Shown: positions 37,584-46,904 of the stretch, one piece after another
Numbering within the stretch: position 1 is the stretch's first letter
Layout of the letters: each line of letters begins with the position of its first letter
Notes under the pieces: model-generated
The model's input: only the letters and a program-made list of their open reading frames with translations
The model's database searches: none
Told to the model about the DNA's origin: nothing
Assembly: GCF_019393635.1 (NCBI RefSeq)
Contig: NC_057867.1
Location: 63,057,492-63,121,491, forward strand
DNA from: Dromiciops gliroides
Taxonomy: Eukaryota; Chordata; Mammalia; Microbiotheria; Microbiotheriidae
DNA: 64,000 nt
Direction: 5' to 3'
Program-made: the position numbers and the translations under genes

Positions 37584-37746
37584 TTTTTTCTTTTTCTTTT
37601 TGTTTTTTTGGTAAGGCAATTGGGGTTAAGTGACTTGCCCAGGGTCACACGGCTAGTAAGTGTCAAGTGTCTGAGGCCAGATTTGAACTCAGGTCCTCCT
37701 GAATCCAGGGCCGGTGCTTTATCCACTGGGCCACCTAGCTGTCCCC
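37584..37746 (-). mobile_element. SINE inserted in the tandem array
   Basis: A reverse-oriented copy with near-perfect 14-base duplications (agttaggccctgag and agttaggccccgag). It lies outside the AT-rich linker. Confidence 0.95.
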
Positions 37747-38436
37747 AGTTAGGCCCCGAGTAAGAGAATCTGAGCCCAGAACCACTGCTCTGCCATTTAC
37801 TTGCTGTGTGATCTTGGAAAAGTCACCTAACCTCTCTGTTCCTGGGTTTTCTTGAAAGTAAAACAAGGAGGTAGGACCACATCACATTTGACATCTCAAT
37901 AAGCTCTAAAAATATGGCTATGGCCAATCTCTCTGGCTACTTAAAGCCCCATAGCTAATTTACAGTCATCATTAAAATAGTTTACAAAAATGCTCATTTC
38001 CAAAAACCCTTCTAGATCCAAATCCCTTGGTGCATGAGAAACAAGTGTGTTGGGAGTCAGAGAACCTGAGCTGGCAATCTGCTTTGCCACTCGAATGCTG
38101 TGTGATGTTGGCTTAGCCACCTAACCTCTCTGACCCTCACTTTCCTTATCTGTAAAATAACAGGCTGGAGTAAATAATGAACAATATATAAGGACCCCTT
38201 CCATTCTGAAATGACGATTTCATGAAATCTGACTTAATTTATAATCTTAACATCTTAATTGATAATCATAATAAAATATTTTAATTAAAAATGTAGGCAT
38301 TGGACTAAATGTTGTCTAAGAACCCTCCTAGTTCCCCAAATCTGATATTTTGAACTGTAATTAATTCAATCAACTCATAATTTTTGCCAATAGAAAATTT
38401 TAAGCTCTATACAGATACATACATACATATATAAGA

Positions 38437-38489
38437 GTGAGAGCGAGAGCGAGAGCGAGAGCGAGAGCGAGAGCGAGAGCGAGAGCGAG

Positions 38490-38524
<35 letters not shown>
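38437..38524. repeat. (GAGAGC)n then (GA)n
   Basis: About nine GAGAGC hexamers are followed by a GA run. It is embedded in the tandem array. Confidence 0.96.
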
Positions 38525-38528
<4 letters not shown>

Positions 38529-39139
38529 GATAGTTGTTGGAGTAGGTAATCTCCAAGACACCTTTCACCATCTGGTCATAACATTCATACTAATAAATTT
38601 GCTGTGTGATCTTGGACAAGTTTCTTAACCTCTCTGAGGATGCTTCATTTTCTTGACTCTAAAACAAGAGGGTTGGACTAAATAAATAGGTCGCCATCAG
38701 CTCCAATAGTTCGATCCTTTGCATTCTGGCTAATTAAATCCTCTTAGTGAATTTATAGTAAAAATCAAAAGGCTTTTTAGGAAAAAAGGAGTCTACCTAA
38801 AATGAGATTAGACAAGATGATACCAGGGGCCCTTCCAACTCTCCTTCATGTACTGCACCATAGCCAGGTATGGAATCAGTATCCCCAAGCTGGGAGCATG
38901 CCATGCCATGCCATGCCACTTAGGTGCCATGTGGTCTTGGTCAAGTCACTTAAACAGCCTCTCTGGTACTCAGCGTCCTCATGTGTAAAATGAAGCCCTG
39001 GAAATACTATCTAGGGTCCCTTCTAGCTCCCAAACTGTAATCTTAGGAACTCTTGCTAATTTGTGGCAATAACAAAAATGATCTTGCAGGACAGAAAAAA
39101 AGGAGAATATCAATATTCCTGATTGTATTAGAGATTCTT

Positions 39140-39289
39140 GGGGCAGCTGGGTGGCGCAGTGGATAGAGCACCGGCCCTGGATTCAGGAGAACCTGAGTTC
39201 AAATCCAGCTTCAGACACTTGACACTTACTAGCTGTGTGACCCTGGGCAAGTCACTTAACCCTCATTGCCCTGCCAAAAAGAAAAAAAA
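39140..39289 (+). mobile_element. SINE inserted in the tandem array
   Basis: A forward copy from GGGGCAGCTG to an A-rich tail, flanked by gagattct on both sides. Confidence 0.94.
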
Positions 39290-39762
39290 TAGTGATTGAG
39301 TGATTGAGATTCTCTGTGACAGTTTTGCTTTAAAGCCTGTGGTTCAGTGGGAAGAGGTGGATTTGGAGGCAGAGGAGAAGGGCTTAAAAACCTTGTGTTG
39401 CTACTTAATTGCTGGGTGATCTTTGGCAAGTCACTTACCCTCTCTGTTCTTCAGGTTCCTTACCTATTAAATGAGGGAGTCCAGCTAAATATTTTCTAAG
39501 ACCCCCCATTCAGCTCTAGAAGTACGATCCTATGAACTCTGGCCAATTCAATCACCTTTGAAAACTGACACTAACATTTTGAAAATTAGCCATTTCTTTA
39601 ATCTCAAGAAAGCCGGATGGAATAGATGAGTTAAGGAAGCAGAAAGAGAACTAGAGGCAGAGATAGAGAATCTGGCTTGAAAATCCTTCTTCTCAAAAAG
39701 AAAGAATGAAAGAAGGAAGGAAGGAAAAAGAAAAAGAAAAAAGAAAATCCCTCCTCTCCTCT

Positions 39763-39912
39763 TTTTTTTTTTGTTTTTTGTTTTGAGGCAATTGGGGTAA
39801 AGAAAGTTGGCCAGTCCACACAGCTAGTATATATCAAGTGTTTGAGGCTGGATTTGAACTCAGGTCCTCCTGACTCCAGGGCCTGGGCTCTATCCACTGC
39901 ACCACTTAGCTG
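39763..39912 (-). mobile_element. SINE inserted in the tandem array
   Basis: A reverse-oriented, more diverged copy ('gcaattggggtaaagaaagt'). It is flanked by ccctcctctcctct and ccctctcctcccct. Confidence 0.92.
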
Positions 39913-40390
39913 CCCTCTCCTCCCCTCTTCACTTGCTGTGTGACAAGCCACCTGATCTCTCTGGCCCTCAGTTTCCTCTTTCATTAAATGTAGGGGTAGG
40001 ACTAAATGTTGTCTCAGGTCTCTTCCAGCTATAAAACTGAGATGACAAATTCTGGCTGATGAAATCACTTTCATTTTTAGTAATCAAATTTTTATTAAGC
40101 AAATAAACCAAAATAAAATAAAACGGAGGGGTTGGAGTAGTTTAAGCCTTAAGATACATTCAAACTCTAAGGTCTGTGGTGCATCCAAGACTGATCTTGA
40201 GCCAGACATCCTGGGCTCAAAAACACCTGTTCTTCCATCATTTGCTGTGTGATGCTGGCCAAGTCATAAAACCTGTCTGATCCTCAGTTTCTTCATGTTT
40301 AAAATAGGGAGTCTGGACTAAATTTCTCATGGGGTTCTGTATAGCTCTAAAACTCTGACCCTATTAACTCTGGTTAATTAAATCACTTTA

Positions 40391-40534
40391 GGGGCAGCCA
40401 GGTGGCGCAGTGGATAGAGCACTGGCCCTGGAGTCAGGAGATCCTGAGTTCAAATCCAGCCTCAGACACTTGACACTTATTAGCTTTGTGACCCTGGGCA
40501 AGTCACTTAACCCCAATTGCCTCACAAAAAATAG
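40391..40534 (+). mobile_element. SINE inserted in the tandem array
   Basis: A forward copy inserted in an AT-rich linker. The 15-base target is duplicated with one difference (aattaaatcacttta and aattaaatcagttta). Confidence 0.95.
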
Positions 40535-40960
40535 TAATTAAATCAGTTTAGCTAATTTGTGGTAATACAAAATTATAAAGCAAGAGCAAAAAACAGCCCC
40601 CTCCCAATCGTGGGCGAGGAGGGAGTCATGTTAGATGATCTCCCAGTATCCTTTTCACCTCTCTGCTCTCTTTTGACTCTACCACAGAACACAATCTCCA
40701 GCCAGAGGAGGTAATTTGCTACTTCCTGTGTGATCTTGGGAAAATCACTTAACATTTCTGGTCCTCACTGTCATCATCTGTAAAAGGGGTGGGGGTAGGA
40801 CTCAATGTTGTCTAATGTCCCTTTCCAGGTCTAAGCCTATGATCCCATGAACTCTGGTCAACCCAATCTCCCCAGCAAATTTGTGGTCACATTAAAAATA
40901 ATTAAGCAAATAATGAAAGAGAATTGGATTTTATCTGGGACCCCCTGCACCCCAAGTTCT

Positions 40961-42184
40961 CATAATAAGGTCAAAACTTTTTCTTAGTGACTGAGTTTGA
41001 TTTCTTTATTTATAAATCTGTCAACATTCTTAAAAAATCTGTAAACATCTAAAAAAAGTTTTAGATCAAGGGAAGCAACTCTCAATTGAGAGAACGACTT
41101 TGGGGTACTTTGGGGCTACCCAGGATTTGGGGGCTCCTTGCTCACCCAAGCAGTTGGGGCTTCTGTCTGGGAATGCAAAGGGACAAACATCTATTTGCTT
41201 AGGGATTTTTTTCCTTTGTAATTCATGTAATAGGTTCCAATGAAAAGTAGAAATGATCTTCTGGGCTCTCTGGGACTTGAACCCTGCACATCACCACACC
41301 CCTTCTTGGGAGTAGGCAGCAGAACTTTCAGGCTTACACATCTGACAGAGGGTGTCTGAGGCTTTTGGAAGTTCAGGGTTTGAATTCTAGCTCTAGCCCC
41401 TATTGGCTGACAGGGCCAAGCGGCTTGCTTCTCTGTGCCTTATGTAGTTGAGAGCCCACTACTCTAACATTAGGAGGACTGGGTACCATCTGAAATCTCC
41501 TGTTGATCCCTACCACAACTATTTAATGATCTGGTAAAACTTAAGGGGTGTGTGGGGGTGGGGTGGGGGTGGCAGTGGGTGTTTATGAGCCATTGGGTAC
41601 TTGGTGCACCACCTCTGGTTGGACGTGGGTGAATGCGGGCAGGACTTTGCACTTTTTGGATGGCTGCGGAGTATGAGAAGAAAATGAGCAGAGGCAAAAG
41701 GGTAGACAGAGGGGCTGAGTGCGAAGGAAGGTGCTGCCGCTCTGGATGCTCTGGGTAGGTTTGAATGCCTGGCGCACGGCCCTGGGGGGACTGCTGCCTC
41801 CCTGGGATCCCTCCCACAGCCTTTGGACCGTTCCATCATACATGTGCGAGCAAGACAACTTGGAGTGCAGCGAGACTAGCTGAGATCGGCCAGATCGCAT
41901 TGACTCCACCAGCCCTGGGTGACACAGGCGTCTATTTCAAGACCAGGGCAGGCCTCCTGCTGTTAATAGTTCAGGAATGGGCTAGGTCTGCCACTCAGAC
42001 TTAGCGGTTTTTGCGTAAAGGGAGTTGGGGCAATTCCAGCCACTCCGTGGTCAGTTCTGCCAAAAGGGGGGTGGCCAGAGGGCTCCCAAGGGGGTTTAAG
42101 TGCTTACAGGTGTTTGGGAGGTTGCCCCTGTCATTAATTTCGATGGCGTAGGTGTTACGTCGGAAGTCAGGTGGTAAAGTTTTC
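40961..42184 (+). other. Upstream flank of the receptor gene
   Basis: Unique sequence with no gene. From about 41,540 it becomes G-rich, and the last 200 bases before the TATA box look promoter-like. They include a cAMP-response-element-like half site, gttacgtcgg, near 42,153. Frames on the minus strand here have no recognisable product. Confidence 0.45.
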
Positions 42185-42192
42185 TATAAAAG
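42185..42192 (+). promoter_or_regulatory. Putative TATA box of the receptor gene
   Basis: TATAAAAG stands in a GC-rich setting. A start site about 30 bases on (near 42,215) would leave a leader of only 10-15 bases before the ATG at 42,226. Position and sequence fit a core promoter, but no transcript evidence is available. Confidence 0.5.
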
Positions 42193-42225
42193 CTCGCCAA
42201 GCTGGCCCGGCTCATTTGAGCAGCG

Positions 42226-42328
42226 ATGTTCCTGCCCAACGCATCTCGGCTGCTGGGGGACTTGCTGCCCGCGGTGACCGGCGCCGCTGGCCAGGAGGGC
42301 GCTGCCTCCGGAGATTCCAGCCCCTACT
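42226..42328 (+). CDS. GPR50: Putative extra first coding exon of GPR50
   Basis: An ATG with G at -3 opens a frame of 34 codons plus one base, ending at a strong splice donor (T|GTAAGC). Joined to the acceptor at 44,366 it runs in frame through Ser-Ser-Thr-Thr into the Met at 44,378, giving a 389-residue protein. The start MFLPNASR contains an N-glycosylation sequon at Asn5. Support comes from the TATA box 41 bases upstream, the donor, the acceptor and the preserved frame. Against it, melatonin receptors normally have about 25-30 residues before TM1 in a single exon with TM1, which the 44,378 start already supplies, and that ATG has a near-perfect Kozak context. It could instead be a 5' UTR exon whose frame is open by chance. 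Confidence 0.45.
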
Positions 42329-42775
42329 GTAAGCTCCGAGGCTGCGGCCAGGGGCCCCGTGGGGGCCGGGACTGGGGCTGGGCGGCTGGGGGGCTGGGGG
42401 AATTCTATGGAGCTCAGCCAGCCAGCGGCGCTTTGCCTGCCTGCCTGCCTGCCCTCTGAAGCCCCTCATAGGCTAGCCAAGCCGATCCCTGGCTGCGGCT
42501 TCAGAGCAGGGTGCGAGGGGAAGGCTAGGGGAGAAAGCAGCCCAGATTTTGTTGTTGTTCTTGTTGTTGGAGAAGCGCCCTGCTTTCTCTTGCTCGTCCT
42601 CCTCGAAGGGAGAAAGGGAAAGAGAAGTGGAGGGAGAAGAGGCGTCTGGGGTCCCCCACAATCAGCCCCGAGACGAGCCAAGGACTTTGGGGAATGGAGG
42701 GGGAACAAGGAAATGAAGTTTGCTCTCCCCGTGCTTTCTAAACCCTTATCCGAGATTGGACTCTTGCCCGTACCG

Positions 42776-43480
42776 GGAACGGCTGCAGCACCCTTCCCGG
42801 GGGGACTCTGGAGCCCCAGCCATGTCCCGGCGCTTTATGCTGGGCGGCAGCTCCTCCGGGCTCCCGATTCCCTTCCTGGGCTCCGAGTTCCCTTCCCGGG
42901 CTCCCGGTTCCCTTCCCGCGCTCCGGGTTCCCTTTCCGGGCTTCCTATTCCGTTCCCGGGCTCCAGGTTCCCTTCCCGGGCTTCCGATTCCCTTCCCGGG
43001 CTTCGGGTTCCCTTCTCGGGCTCTCGATTCCCTTCCCGAGCTCCGGGTTCCCTTCCCGGGCTCCGGGTTCCCTTCCCGGGCTCTCGATTCCCTTCCCGGG
43101 CTCCTGATTCCCTTCCCGGGCTCCTGATTCCTTTCCCCGGCTCCCAGTTCCCCTGCTATGCCCCGGTACTTTACGCGCTCTTTACGCGCAGCGGCAGCGC
43201 CCTTCCCAGGGACCCCGGCGTCCGGGCCACGTCCCGGCACTTTATGCTAGGCGGCAGCACCCTTCCCGGAGTCCCGGAGCCCCAGAAATGCCCCAGCACT
43301 TTATGCTAGGCGGCTATTTCGCTCCCAGAGCCTCTGAAGTCCCGGCAGTGTCCCCGCACTTTATCCGGGAGGCACTGTCCGTCCCAGAGGCTTTGGAGCC
43401 TTAACAATGCCCTAGTATTTTCTGCGCGGCTGCATTGTCTGTCCCAGAGGCTCTGGAGCCCCCGGATCTTTAGGAAAGGT
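42776..43480. repeat. 59-60-bp tandem repeat, degenerate
   Basis: The anchor phrase cactttatgc-ggcggca or a variant recurs near 42,831, 43,167, 43,238, 43,297, 43,357, 43,417 and 43,469. Each is followed by 'cacccttcccgg'- or 'cgtcccagagg'-like text and 'tctggagcccc'. The period is 59-60 bp in the clean part. Weaker relatives continue to about 43,960. The 20-bp array sits inside one unit. Confidence 0.8.
42858..43157. repeat. 20-bp GC-rich minisatellite, 15 units
   Basis: Fifteen consecutive units, each exactly 20 bp without indels, follow the pattern gggctccgggttcccttccc. Variation is concentrated at positions 6-11. Most unit junctions create CCCGGG with a CpG. It lies about 0.5 kb after the putative first exon. 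Confidence 0.95.
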
Positions 43481-44366
43481 GGCAGCACCCTTTCCCACCC
43501 TTCCCCACCCTTCCTGGGGCTCTGGAGCCCTGGGGGAGAGAGCCGGCACTAGAGCGCAGCGGCAGCGCCCTTGGTGGGGGCCTCGGAGCTCCGGCAGGAC
43601 CCTGGCATTGCTCTGGTGCGGGGCGCGCTGAGGCGGTGTCCATCCCTTTGGTTCTTGACTCTGACGCTGTCCTGGCACTCTGGGCGAAGCGACCCCGCCC
43701 TTGCGGAGGGCTCCGGACCCCGACATTGCCCTGGCGGCACTGCCCTGGAGGCACTGTCCTGGTGGCACGGACCTGGCCGCACTGCCCTGTGTGAGGCTGC
43801 TGCGCTCCTCCCAGGGGCGGGTGCGCTCCTCCTAGGGGCTCGGGAGCCCGCACTCTGTGAGCGGCAGCTGCGCCTGACAGGGGGAGGGCTCAAGAGCCCG
43901 CACTCTGTGCAGGCGGCAATGCTTGTCTGAGGGGCTCTGAAATCTGCACTTAGTGCGCGGCGCCAGTCGAGGCGGTAGGCAGTCAGAGAGCTCGGGAAGC
44001 GCTGGTTTGTGGGGGCGCTGCCCCAAAGCTCTCGCTCCTCTGACACCGACATGCCATTGGGCACCACGCCCTGGAGACAAAACCTCGGTGCCAGGGAAAT
44101 TCGAGCACTCTAAGGCTGGAGGTGGGAGCATCCGCAGGCAGGCAGGCAGGCGGGCGGGTGGTGAGCAGGTAAAGAAAGACTGAGGCAAAGTGCCCTCCCC
44201 AGGAGCTACCCTTGGTGCCGCGCCTTCCGAGAGAACTTAGGGGAGTCGGCAGGCACTTAGCAGCCTTTCCCGGCTTGGGCAAGTCCGGGGAGCAGGGGAG
44301 CTCGGAGCGGGTGGGTTGGATGCGGGCGGTGAAGGCGGCGCCCTCACTGTCTCTCTCTTTCCCCAG

Positions 44367-44564
44367 CTTCCACCACCATGGAGGCGGCTCACAATGACAC
44401 TACCACCGTCCCTGACTGGTGGCAGCCCAAGACCCCTCGGCCCCAGAGCGTGTTCCTGACCAGCTTCTTGTCCTTGCTGCTTTGTTTCACGATCGTGATG
44501 GACCTCGTGGGCAACTCGTTTGTCATCGCTGCCGTGACCAAGAACGAGAGACTTCGCAACCTCG
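44367..44564 (+). CDS. GPR50: GPR50 exon encoding the N-terminus and TM1
   Basis: The exon is bounded by an acceptor (ccccag) and a consensus donor (CTCG|GTAAGC). Its last base is the first base of a glycine codon completed by the next exon. From the ATG at 44,378 (context ACCACCATGG) it encodes 62 residues: a short extracellular N-terminus with one sequon (NDT at Asn6), TM1 at about 27-50 containing GNS (Asn46 is the conserved TM1 asparagine), and the first intracellular loop VTKNERLRN. The break after LRN-Gly is the standard family intron position. DLVGNS and VTKN resemble GPR50 more than MT1 or MT2. Confidence 0.92.
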
Positions 44565-46859
44565 GTAAGCTGCCCGCACCAGCACCCGCACCCCGCTGCG
44601 GTCCCGCGTCCTGCGCCCCTTCTCCCTCCTTAGGTATCTGTGTTCCCCAGCCCCGTGGGAGCCCCGCTTCCCAAGTAGCAGCGACGTTAGGCTGGCATAA
44701 CGCCCGGTGAGGAGACCTGACAGAGTTAGCGCCCACCTGCCCGAGCTGTACACAGCCCCGGAGCCTGGGGGTGATAGTGGAGGGTGCGAGATAAGAGTCT
44801 AGCGGGGTCCAGCCCGAGCCCGCCGCCCGCCGCCCGGCCGCATCTTCCGAGGCCACTCAATGGCCAGGCAGACGCCGAGTAAAGGAATTCGAACTGAACC
44901 CCATTTCAGGAGGGACGCGGGGCTAGCTTGGGACGGGAGCGAGCCCAGGGAGGGAGAGAGGCAGGGGATGGGGCCACTGGCAATCCCGCAGCCTGCGGCG
45001 GCGGCCCGTGGGTCCGCATAGCAGCCAGTGTCTGGAGCTTGAATTTAGCCCTGAGCGCAGGGAGGTGGGAGGGGCGGGTGTCTGGGACTGGGAGACGCTC
45101 CCCAAGACTAAGTGTCGGGGTCTCTAAGCTTAGGTTCCTAGGGATCCCGAGCTGGGGGTGGGGGCTACCGTCCAGGGCCGAACAGGTAAGTGGGGAGGCT
45201 GCTGAGGGGCTTGGGAGCGGCTGGCTGCAAAGCTAGCCCCCAGGGGCTTGGAGAAGCCTCCCCGATCCTCCGGGGTCCCCGCACTCGCGCTGCTGGGGCT
45301 GGCAATGAAGAGCCGCTCTCCCTGGCGTCCAGAGCCGGACCGAGCCCAGGTAAGTGTCCAGGCTGGGAATAAACGCCGGGGAAAGGACAGGAATGTGTCT
45401 GTGTTTGATTGGGAAGGGGTCGCTAAGTCCTCCGAGGGTCCCTAGGCTGAGGCAGGCAAGAGGAGTTGCCTGCCTGGGGCTGCCGGAGCCAAACACCGCG
45501 AAATTAATTAAGTGCAGGGCTTTGGGGAGCTGTGCAGAGCCAGGAAGTGGGATGGCTGGGTGGGGGTCGCTAAATCCCCACGGGGTCTGCGGCTTGGGCT
45601 TGGGAAGACATCTGGGAGACAGGCTTCCTCGCCTAGGGCTAGGCAGAGCCCTTCATCTGAAAAGCGGCTTTAAAAAGCCGAAAAGAAAAGAAAAGAAAAA
45701 GTGTGTGTTTGACTGAAGTGCTGTGCTGCAGAGGCAGCTCCATTCCCCCCTCCCCCCTCCCCCCTGCCCCTCATCTCTCCCTCCCCCACGGGACACCAAA
45801 TTGGTGGGGGCTGGCCGCTGTGCTTCTTTCAATTCCCCAGTACTGCTGGGAAAAGCTGCCTCGGATCTGCTGGGCTAGACCAGGGTCTTTGAGTCCCATG
45901 GCCACCACTCCTGGGACTGCAAAATGGGCACACTCACCCTCCTAGACCTGGTTAGGCAAAAGCCAGGGAATACAGCCGAAGCGCCGCAGAGCCCGATGGG
46001 AGGGGGGCTCAGAAACACCCTCAGGAAATGTAGGGGGCCATATAATTTGGGGAGGGGTCACCATCCCCTCCCTGCCAATTGCGGATTGGAGAGAGACAAC
46101 CTTACTAGTATCTAAAGCTGATCCTGCCTTAAGTGTGGTCTCTGCAGAGAGCCCCCTAAATATCGGGGTGTCTAACTTGGTCGAATCCTTGCAGGCTCCT
46201 CTTGGGCTTGGAGAGAGCCCAGCTGAACCTAGCCTAAATATGTGCTCCTCTGTAGAAGGGAGGGGCAGTGTCCTTCCTGCCTCCCCCCCAAACCCCCAGC
46301 AAATAAATGTCTGCGTGTCTAAGTTGTTAGAGGGTCTCTGCAGGCTCCCCTTGGGGCTAAAAGGAACCTAAATATGGGCTCCTCTGTAGAGGGGGATCAG
46401 AGAGACCTTCTCCCCGTACATTTCCCAGTGCCAATGTGCACTATGTGGTAGGGGTCGTTTACTGTCCTTGCCTGGCATTGGACAGAGCCGGGGGAAATGC
46501 AGAGTTAAATACAGCCTCCGTATCTCCTACAGCCAACTTGAAAGAAGTGACTGGGGATCTGTCCTCCCAGTAAATGTGGGGGTGTCCCTTGTGGAACCCC
46601 ACCACCCTGCTAAGATGGCAGATGAGTAAAAGGTTGTCAAGGCTCTATCTAGGGGCTGCTGAACCACTGCCTTCAAGCTGGGAGGTTTGGGGGGGAGGTG
46701 GGAGAGAGAGAGAGAGGGAGAGGCTAGTTATTCATTCACAGCAATCCCCTGTGTCAGGGCCTGTGAAGAGCAGGGTTTAGGAGCTAGTGAGCATAGGCGC
46801 TGCCCAGTGTAGAAATTTGGGGAAGCTCAAAATAAGGGCCTGTTTGGGGGTTCCCCGTA

Positions 46860-46904
<45 letters not shown>

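Larger units (their letters stand above)
32376..40960. repeat. Degenerate ~300-340-bp tandem array built on a SINE plus AT-rich linker
   Basis: A composite unit recurs in the same order and orientation. It holds (a) an AT-rich linker of the form ctaattaaatcac-cttaa-taattt-tgg-aataa-aaatattt, (b) 'gagattggactagatgatct'-like text, (c) gctgtgtgatcttgg-caagtcac, (d) 'ctctctggtcctcagtttcc' and (e) 'cccttccagctctaaa' followed by 'gatcctatgaactctgg'. Linker copies start near 32,378, 32,680, 33,058, 33,356, 33,690, 34,373, 34,677, 35,045, 35,504, 36,029, 36,276, 36,606, 37,062, 37,468, 37,929, 38,228, 38,351, 38,724, 39,050, 39,538, 40,050, 40,369 and 40,851. After removing later SINEs most spacings are about 300-340. 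Parts c-e form the body of a MIR-type SINE. The linker is not part of that SINE, so tandem duplication rather than repeated insertion explains the order. No long open frame crosses units. Confidence 0.8.
42329..44366 (+). other. Putative GPR50 intron 1
   Basis: It runs from GTAAGC to a polypyrimidine tract and CAG (ctctctctttccccag). It is very GC- and CpG-rich and contains the 20-bp and 59-60-bp repeats. The 316-codon frame through it (42,359-43,309) is an artefact of those repeats. Confidence 0.5.

Noticed and set aside
32376..40960. CRISPR-like regular spacing
   Set aside because: Units are over 300 bp, degenerate and SINE-derived in a vertebrate genome, with no short identical repeats or unique spacers.
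42226..42459. Separate 77-codon gene at the first ATG after the TATA box
   Set aside because: The strong splice donor at 42,329 and the in-frame join to the receptor exon explain the frame better. Beyond the donor the product is low-complexity Gly/Ala/Arg.
42359..43309. 316-codon plus frame with PGSRFPSRAPGSLPGL-type repeats
   Set aside because: It is produced by the 20-bp minisatellite (three units make 20 codons) within the putative intron. All frames through this GC-rich block are long.
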